From Perkinsus marinus ATCC 50983 (taxonomy: Eukaryota > Perkinsozoa > Perkinsida > Perkinsidae): 40,625 nucleotides of DNA. Shown piece after piece: positions 33,176-40,625 of this stretch (positions are counted from its first letter, which is position 1; each line of letters starts with the position of its first letter). The position numbers were made by a program, and so were the translations under genes. The notes under the pieces are model-generated. The model saw only the letters and a program-made list of their open reading frames with translations, searched no databases and had not been told where the DNA came from. The stretch covers positions 439,196 through 479,820 of the forward strand of contig NW_003213081.1 in the NCBI RefSeq assembly GCF_000006405.1, read 5' to 3'.

Positions 33176-33631
33176 AACCACTTGTTGATTTCGTGTTTCC
33201 ACTCTACCATAGGTACAGCACGCCAAGAAGAGCCGGATGTATTAGTGATTTCAGATAACACCACACTGCATATAATTGCAGGAGAGTGCCTTACAAATTG
33301 TAAGGCACTCGGGTAGGGATCTGAAACCAAATTGTAAGTTACAATGCAGTCTTAACCTGTGCACACTATCATAAGCTCGACTAAGGGATTCCTCCACCCG
33401 AGAGAGACACATTGTGTGCTACGGGGCGGAAACGATTGTGATGTAACCACACAATTGTTATACCAATATCCTTAACCCCATGGTCGCCATCCATACCAAG
33501 GAAGGAGACAACAATTGTGTAAACACATCGCAACGATGCAACAACATCCTCCACTTTCACCCTCTCGAAGTCTAGCTCGAGTAAAAATAAACTCAACAAC
33601 TCAGTTTTTTCGAAATCATGATTTATCGAAT

Positions 33632-36600
33632 TCAACGATATTCTTCTCTCACAAAATCAGCGTAACCAAACACATACGGTTCTCTCATTTTCACCATCGC
33701 CGCTTCCTGCTCCACCACGGCTTCAACACCAATCCGCTCACATATCTTCAAATGCACTTCTTTCCAAAGCACCTCATCTGCAGTCCAGTCAGTTTCTATT
33801 ATAATATCAAACATATCTTCATCCCTCCGCGACGCGCACAGCAAAGATTTCTCATAAATCGTCTTCGCTGTTGCATGACGAATCTTCGGGAATTCATGAC
33901 ACAACAGACGACCAAAAAGCGCGAGTTCTATTTCAGTCTTCGTCTCAGCCGATACAGGGAGTATACCAAAATACACCGTAGAAAGGCACACGGCACATTC
34001 TCGCAGCTTAGCAACACTTCGAGATCCTCGTAATTCAGCTACAATTCCTTTCACAACTTCGCTCACTTCATTTTCATTCAACACCAATAGATCTCTTGCG
34101 AGCAACAACTCCATCGTAGTCAACCACGGTATAGAAAAACGACTATCACGATCAGCTTTCGTCGGGAAAACAGCGACAGTATTTATTTCTTGCCGCAAAA
34201 TCAGCAGTAACTCCGCTAATTCACACCGAAATACTTCGTCTTCTTTCAGCAGGCTGATGAGAGCCTCGGACGCCTCCTGTGCTACTCCATGGGAAAGACT
34301 GCCTGCTGACGACACCACTGATGAGAGTATCACTAATTTATCTCGAACCGCGGGGAATTTCCTCATGGACGTCAACCCAGATCTAAATACGTTCATCTTC
34401 TCCTTCCCTCGGTAGAGCTCCAATATGTCACCCCAGAGTGCTGGCCATCTCAACTGAGACGTGGTGACCGCATTCGAGGGCAGCTGGAGTGAATCGATAC
34501 GAGGAGGAGCTTCGTAATTCTTCCGAACTGTCGCATACACCTGAGCAACAAGCACTATACATTCAGTACCCGTGTAGAAGAATACAGTGTGTGTCAATTT
34601 GATACGCAAGTATGATAAAATAATAACCTTTCGAGACCCTGAAAAAGACAGCTTCTTCACTATCACACGTCTCACAAAACATCACGTCCAGGTTGTTCAT
34701 GGGAAAGATAAATCCTCCACAGTTATATACTAAACTTCTGCGCACTATAAACGGTCAGCTATCGGACTTATTCCGTATCTTCCTCAAGAGACATCTAAGA
34801 TACCCTCACCTTCTCGAACGGCCCTCCTCCCCGACAGCCTCGCCCAACAATAATGTCTTCTATACCACTAATAGCAACAACTCTAACATGATCCAATCTA
34901 CTCACACTCGCCGAGATCAGTGCAGCCAGACAGCTATCAACAACAAACGATTTCATAGACCTTCCCGCGAGAACTTCCGAGACTCCTCTAACCGAACCTT
35001 CTCGTACCCATCGCCCGACATCTCCTCTACTATCGGTAGCATAATCAACAACCACACATCGTATCAAAGTCTCCACAACAGCATCCACAACAACTTCACT
35101 CTGAACCACGCCGAGTAGTCCTAATACTGCCCACCGTCGTGTTTCAGCATCAACTAGGTCCTTCGAAATCGGATGAGTCGGCCATGCATTCGCTTCCCTC
35201 ACGAAAAGTGATACCACAGGATCCTCAGGAGGAGTCTTTCGAGCTCTCGTTATTAATGCTAACGCCAAAACATAGCCTCGTCGCGCCGCCACATTTTCAT
35301 CAGCAACCTCAAGTTTTTCAATATACTCTTTTCCAATTTTCCCGATTTCATCAGAAGTAATTTCACTAGGTCGGCACACAACCAGGGTCATCAATGCTTC
35401 AGCAGCAGCAATTTGGACCTGAAAAAACGGCGAAGCGAAGCGGTTTTTCTTGTGTAATTTCATCGACATTACCGCAGCGGTAAAGTGACGTATGCTCGAG
35501 TTAATGCTTTGGATGTACCGAGGGATTGTATTCGGTTTCAATGCAATGCAACTTCGTGCCTAATTAACACGCGTGTCAACGATTATTTTGGACCATTTCA
35601 CCCACATAAAAAACGGCCTGCATCAACGAACACGCCGCTGCTCTAATCATCTCCCCTCCTCTCCCTCTATACAGTCGAGCTTTCTCCAGCTTGGGGACAA
35701 CGTTCCGTATCAAAGTCGCCGTGTTAGTATCCAAAATCTTCCCGCTGCGTGATTCGTCCCTGTTGATCTGAGCCACACCCGTTATAGGATACTACGGAAG
35801 AACTTGTTTCGGTTGATAGCAAAGCGGCCCTCGGGAAAGGAATTAAGGACGATGATAGTGATGTAATAAAATGGGTAAATTTTTCCGGGTTTGGGAATAA
35901 TTTCGCAACAGTGTTGGAGGAGGAACATATGTTCGCTTTCCCCTGCTGAGTTCAGAGTTTGCATACGAAGTGTACAGAAACCAACAACATTTTCCCAAAA
36001 TTTCTTCAAATTTTCATACTCTCACCAACATACATAGCTGACCATGTGCACATTTTCCCATACCGTAACAAATGCAAATATTACTATACTTGCGTTGAAT
36101 TACTTTCGTTGCGTTGAACTAGTCAATGAATTCGGCATTATACATCTTTAGAAATGGTAATATTGGAGTTTCACTCGTGATATGAAAAACACTAGTGGGA
36201 AATAAACTTGATGAATACGTTTTTCACAGAGTATTACGCCACTTTACATAAAACGGGTGAAACTCTAGTGTGAAGTGCGTGGTAATTTGATATGCACATA
36301 ATCAACACATGTAGTTGACCATGTGCATATTCTTCCAAACTGATAATAGTATTCGTACCACATTAAAATTGATGTCCATTTATTATAGTTAGCATCTTCC
36401 CAATTTTCTCCAACTCTTTAGTCAAGTAATTTACAATGAAACCGTTATCACACTAGGAACGTATTTTCCACTATTTCGGAATGTATTTTCTCTATTTTTT
36501 CTGTTTTCAACTTTTTTCCTTTTTTCTGTATTTTATCAAATCTTAGGTATATAATGTTAAATAGGGATATATTTAACATTGGAGTTTCACCCTATATGAA

Positions 36601-39600
36601 AAACACTAGTGAAAAACATATTTCACGACTACTACAGACCGCGAATATCGCGTTTTTCACCGAGTTTTACGACGCCACTTCACGTAAAACGGGTGAAACT
36701 TTATTGTATTATGAAAAGATAATACCAGGTATGCATATATAAATATATGGTTATTTACTAGTAACTCAGTGAAAGCTGTACTAATCTCCAACGAATAACT
36801 GCATGCGTGTATATTTCCCAATTCTCACCAGCTCCTCACACGCCACCACAACCTCCGAGACACCCAACAATGCTCCATGACGAAAAATTGTCGGATGAGT
36901 TGTCGTCTCCTCCAGGCACGCCGGTAAGAGCCTGTCCTCTATGAACTGAGGAGGTCCCGGGTTCGAAACCCACAGATGACATTTTTCTCGTCACCTCACT
37001 AAGATGGCTATCATCCACGAAGGGCACCAGCGCGCCTACACTCCGTGCTGCCAGCTCTCTAGTTCTCTTGTCGGTACTCCTGCCAAAGCAATAAAATCGT
37101 CACTCGCCATAAAATTCAGCGCTCGCCCCACGAGAGAGTAACTCTCACTGCATATCCCATGTGCATTGAATCAATTCTGGAGTTCAGAATTCGATTCTAG
37201 CATATGTGTAAGAAGCGATTTTGAGTTTTGACCCCAGAATCAATTTCAGGGTCGCATAATCGTCGGAGTGAAAAACTCCGTAATCGATTCCATATTTCCC
37301 AACCGAGTGAATCCTCGTACGCACAAAACCGACCCATAGTGCCACTCACCTTAGATGTAAACGGTAGAGATGATCCAAAACAAAAGGCACCAAATCAGAA
37401 TCGCTTCTCGAGAGCTTGCCTAAAATGAAATCACTCATTCATGGCAGTGTTGGGCTAACATATCTTCGCTCAGGAGTTTCATACGGGTAAAAGTGTGCAG
37501 AAACAAGAAAAAAATTTTCAAAATTTCCTCGAGTTTTCGAATATATTTTCGCTTTCCTCACCTGAGCTCAGGAGTTTTCTTAATAATCACACATGGATTC
37601 GAGTAGAAGTGTAAAGAAACTAACAATAATTTTCCCACACTTCTCGTATTGTCATCAACACATGTAGTTGACCATGTACATATATTAGTTCCCATAAACT
37701 CATATATTGGAGTTTCACCTGTTCCACGTGAAAACCGTGATATCAAGTGAATTGAATATTCACGTCCACGTAGCACATTCCACGTGTTTTACGCGTTATT
37801 CACTCCTCATATGTTTTTGCCACAAAAAGAAATGTGAAATATCAAACGTGAAACTCCATTATATCGCGATTCCATGCATGTGTTTGCCACCTAACATACT
37901 TGCAACTTCACCCAGAAGAGTAGTAGCCGCATGGACTCGATTAGCAACAGTCCAGTAGTCAACCAAATTCACAAACAGGAAGCCCGGGTCATCAGCACTG
38001 ACACATCCTAATCTACCGACAATCTCTTGAGCCGCTGCTGAGGCCGCTCGCCGAACAATAATATTCGGATCGAGCAGAGACGAGCAGACCTGACAGATAG
38101 TGACCTTATACTCAATTCATTTGATGGACTTCTTTCCCAGTAGCGATACTCCACACTAGGCTAGGCTGAACACTAGAGTTGGAGGTGACGATTAGACAAC
38201 CATCATCAGCTGTAGAGTAGTAGCATGCATTTTCATCTAATAAGAGCGTTCGCAATCTTGTGCATGGTTATTCCTTTGACCGTGTACAATAAATTGAACA
38301 TTGGAGTTTCACCACTCTAGCGATATGAAAAACATATTTCATATCACCGCGAATATCGCGTTTTTTACAGAGTTTCACGACGCCACTTCACGTAAAACAG
38401 GTGAAACTCCATTAGATACATCCTCAGCTACTCTGTCCTAGCTCACTACATATTACGAATATCATCACTGTTTCCTCAGTCCGGAATTTCAGACTAATAC
38501 CATAATTCTGGCAAATATCCAAATCAAGATCTTCTTTCCTTGTGCTATTTCACCACAATTGATATATGACTTAGTACAGACTGTTATACTAATTGTTATA
38601 AAACTACAGACTCCTTTTCGAGGATTGAATCACAACACCGCAAATCTCACAAGCAGTAATTACTGCTCAAACTTCCACAATCAACACGAGGTAATACGTT
38701 CAATAAGCCGACCCAAAAATTCTCACCAGAAGCCTCAAAATCATATCCAGATTCTTCCTAACAACCTCCCTGTCGCAGACCCCCCTTGCGACCGCCCAAG
38801 TGATAAAGCAAGCGGCGTCTCTCGCTGCTGCCAAGCCTTGGCATTCAAATGCAGGTTTAGCAACTTCAGACAGGAGAGCACCCAGGGACGCGGGGCTGTC
38901 AAAGGCGAGCGCTGTCGAACCCAATCTGAAAAGTTCGGCAATTAAAATCACTCCACAGTAAAGACCAAAAAACAATCGTTTCAAATGGCAACAATAATAT
39001 AACAAACGTGATATATATGAAATGGAGTTTCACCACCCTAGTGATATGAAAAACATATTTCACGACTACTGCATATCACCGCGAATATCGCGTTTTTCAC
39101 AGAGTATTACGACGCCACTTCACGTAAAGCGGGTAAAACTCCAATGCGACCGTGAGTTTATTCAACAGCTGAAACGAAGAGTAAAATTAAACCTCACCCT
39201 ATCAGAATGAGCCGTGTGGGAAAAATTGCACATGCTCGACGACGTGTGATTGTGACAATATAAAAATTTTTTTGGAAATTTTTTTGGGAAGTTCTGCTGA
39301 GTCTTTTTATTCGCACGAGCTCGGGTAGAAGTGTATAAAAATTAGGAAAAATTTCCCAAAATTTCCTCAGAATTCTCATAAACACGTAGTTGACCATGTG
39401 TATATTTTCCCACACTGAGAATGAGACTCGCGCCCTACCTCCGGATCAACTCAGCTATCGCAAGGCTCGTGCCGTGCAGTCTGTGAGCATTTCCGAGAGT
39501 TTTGATACCATCATCATTGTCTCGAGTGAGAGCTGTGAACACGTCAACTGCTGCTGCTGACGGTAGAGCATTCGAGATCCGTCCTAATGCCTGACACGCT

Positions 39601-40625
39601 TCACTACACTCCATACAATACGTGTTGAGATTGTCAGGAAATGTTGTACACAAGTGCATCTTCTAATTTCAGATTCTCCCTTGCTAGCCTACTTTATGAT
39701 TAGTCAAGAGCCATTTGTCAATAACTCTTGCCCTAACAGGAATCTCGAGCACCAAAAATTACATCGGAACGGTATCAAAATTTTCGTTGTGATCCGAACT
39801 AAGATCGTCTATCCTTGTGTCATTTTACTTTCACCCTAGTGATATGAAAAACACCAGTGAAAAACACACTGCACGACTACTGCATATCACCGCGAGAATC
39901 GCGTTTTCCATCGAGTGTTACGCCGCCACTTCACGTAAGACGGGTGAAACTCCATTGATATCTTCAGCTGAAATATAGTCCAATAAACTGCGCAAGTCGT
40001 CATTGTGATGAGAAGTTCTATGTGATTGAATTCTACTTACAATTTAGTTCATTAACAATCATGTTCTTTTTCCACCAATGCGATGTAGCGATGACCTCAG
40101 TTGCACCAAATACGTCCCCTTATGTCAACGGAATGCCTACCTTAGCAGCTGTCCATCTAACTACAGTAACCGGGTCTTCCAAAGAAGGCAAAAGTATATC
40201 GCCAATGACGTCCTCAACCTACGAGGAAATCACGAAGCAACAAAACCCCAACAAAATCTCACCAGACTTTGAACCGACTCTCGCATGCTGAAATCACCAA
40301 CTGTCATCTCTCCCATCTTTTTCCCATCAGATGGCGCCGCCGGGAGAAATTTACAGCTCAAACGTCTACCACCAGCTTGATGATATCTGAGTAAACACCC
40401 AAATCATTAAAGTCTGTGCGTGACATCTCTAAACTGACTAAAAAACGGTATTAATTATTAATATTAATCTTGTATTCAATTTTCATCCTGACACACTAGT
40501 AGTAGTGAGTCTAGTATAAACAAAACACTCTGGGGTGATGGACATGCTCGTACAGCAGTTTCAGAATCGTTGCGAGCCGTATGCGCAGGCTCGTCTGAGC
40601 CCCACTACCACCAGAGAAATAGACG
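33632..40625 (-). CDS. TBCD: tubulin-specific chaperone D (tubulin cofactor D), 5' end outside window
   Basis: TBCD is a cytosolic HEAT-repeat chaperone that holds beta-tubulin during alpha/beta dimer assembly. Exons 5' to 3': 40386-40263, 40218-40141, 39590-39439, 38925-38727, 38089-37900, 37079-37000, 36938-36830, 35767-35606, 35559-35473, 35418-34810, 34540-33632 (stop TGA); one more probably begins near 40596. Landmarks in order: RYHQAGGRRL; DPVTVVRWTAAK; LHGTSLAIAELIRR; ARDAACFITWAVARG; IIVRRAASAAAQEIVGRLG; TRELAARSVGALVPF; IFRHGALLGVSEVVVA; KARLYRGRGGEMIRAAACSL; DYATDSRGDVGRWVREGSV; RLLCHEFPKIRHATAKTIYE. These match the human protein closely in order and spacing. At least one exon between 37899 and 37080 is not resolved (phases do not join). 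The introns hold repeats of families A, B and C and one tRNA-like intron. Confidence 0.92.
34584..34680 (+). repeat. family C element, 5' half
   Basis: CAGTGTGTGTCAATTTGATA start, in the 34541-34809 intron of TBCD. Confidence 0.65.
35909..36063 (-). repeat. family B element, full copy
   Basis: CAGTGTTGGAGGAGGAACAT to GTGCACATTTTCCCATACC. Confidence 0.8.
36164..36266 (+). repeat. family A element, shortened
   Basis: GGAGTTTCACTCGTGATATG to AACGGGTGAAACTCT; followed at once by a family C fragment. Confidence 0.78.
36271..36298 (+). repeat. family C element, terminal fragment
   Basis: AGTGCGTGGTAATTTGATAT; joined to a family B fragment. Confidence 0.55.
36299..36342 (-). repeat. family B element, terminal fragment
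   Basis: ATCAACACATGTAGTTGACC then ATGTGCATATTCTTCC. Confidence 0.65.
36581..36702 (+). repeat. family A element with ATT duplication
   Basis: GGAGTTTCACCCTATATG to CGGGTGAAACTTT, ATT on both sides. Confidence 0.88.
36939..36999 (-). other. 61-nt TBCD intron made of an antisense tRNA-like sequence
   Basis: On the gene strand it runs GTGAGG...TTCATAG, joining exons in phase 1. Inside, GTGGGTTTCGAACCCGGGAC is the complement of a tRNA T-arm; the plus strand ends in an acceptor-like AGATGACA that pairs with TGTCGTCT, which lies in the next exon. Confidence 0.55.
37445..37690 (-). repeat. two family B copies in tandem
   Basis: A short copy (37445-37545) is followed by a full one ending TCAACACATGTAGTTGACCA. 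Confidence 0.7.
37709..37857. repeat. family A element, divergent subfamily with ATT duplication
   Basis: TIRs GGAGTTTCAC/GTGAAACTCC and ATT flanks are kept, but the interior is largely unlike other copies. It ends 42 bp beyond TBCD exon 38089-37900. Confidence 0.75.
38303..38410 (+). repeat. family A element with ATT duplication
   Basis: GGAGTTTCACCACTC to CAGGTGAAACTCC, ATT on both sides. Confidence 0.88.
39024..39142 (+). repeat. family A element with AAT duplication
   Basis: GGAGTTTCACCACCC to GCGGGTAAAACTCC, AAT on both sides. Confidence 0.9.
39214..39417. repeat. inverted dimer of family B left ends (foldback)
   Basis: It starts GTGTGGGAAAAATTGCACAT and ends GTGTATATTTTCCCACAC. Both ends are the same B terminus in opposite orientation, leaving only 21 bp before exon 39590-39439. 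Confidence 0.75.
39643..39712 (+). repeat. dispersed repeat, copy 2
   Basis: GTACACAAGTGCATCTTCTA, then CTTGCTAGCCTACTTTATGA, in a TBCD intron. Confidence 0.6.
39829..39953 (+). repeat. family A element, first TIR eroded
   Basis: CTTTCACCCTAGTGATATG to CGGGTGAAACTCC. Confidence 0.8.

Larger units (their letters stand above)
32554..33631. other. TBCD - kelch-EGF intergenic interval
   Basis: Both flanking genes are on the minus strand. It contains family A copies at 32623-32742 and 32904-33036. A stretch at 33085-33175 recurs in a TBCD intron (39643-39712). The rest shows no signal I can name; several shadow ORFs are open but unsupported. Confidence 0.6.

Noticed and set aside
33515-35118. 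Plus-strand open frames of 141-172 codons
   Set aside because: Complement of the TBCD exons; low-complexity Ser/Asn/His composition typical of shadows.
36900-36986. A complete tRNA gene on the plus strand
   Set aside because: The acceptor strands can pair, but the anticodon and T stems are mismatched, and half of it is TBCD exon with conserved protein sequence.

Overview
This window is nuclear DNA of an intron-rich protist. Every coding unit is split into exons of 12-600 bp with GT-AG introns. Many introns are only 40-65 nt, and the rest are swollen by small inverted-repeat elements. There is no operon structure, Shine-Dalgarno signal, rRNA, CRISPR array or viral gene. Orthology alone (MCMBP, TAF5, tubulin cofactor D, a YddA/SbmA-type half ABC transporter, a kelch+EGF surface protein) only says 'eukaryote'. 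A perkinsid or other alveolate is my best guess and is an inference, not something the sequence proves.

Layout. 1-2557 (+): 3' part of an MCM-binding protein gene. 3113-9667 (+): complete TAF5-like gene (TFIID/SAGA WD40 subunit), 19 exons. 10722-14826 (+): complete half ABC transporter of the ABC_membrane_2 class, 23 exons, with a tRNA-Pro(AGG) gene lying antisense inside one of its introns. 15130-32553 (-): very long gene of about 37 exons for a secreted or surface protein with an N-glycosylation-rich N-terminal half, kelch repeats and C-terminal EGF-like repeats; it converges on the transporter gene. 33632 to beyond 40625 (-): most of a tubulin-specific chaperone D gene, cut by the window edge at its 5' end. 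The five protein genes serve unrelated jobs (replication, transcription, transport, cell surface, microtubules), and nothing suggests they act together.

The striking feature is repeat load. Three short non-autonomous terminal-inverted-repeat families saturate introns and intergenic DNA and spare every exon I could model. Family A is about 125 bp, with GGAGTTTCAC ends and a 3-bp A-N-T target duplication; I count 44 full or partial copies, roughly one per 0.9 kb. Family B is about 150-240 bp, with GTGTGGGAAAATATG ends. Family C is about 205 bp, with CAGTGCGTGCCAATTTGATA ends. They nest in one another. One B copy carries a nine-unit tandem expansion of its own 5' end. A further set of tRNA 3'-half-like (B-box) sequences lies in introns, and three of them make up an entire 50-61 nt intron.

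Gene models were built by hand. Exon junctions were accepted where GT/AG and reading phase agree and the protein matches the family. A few junctions remain open and are named in the entries.
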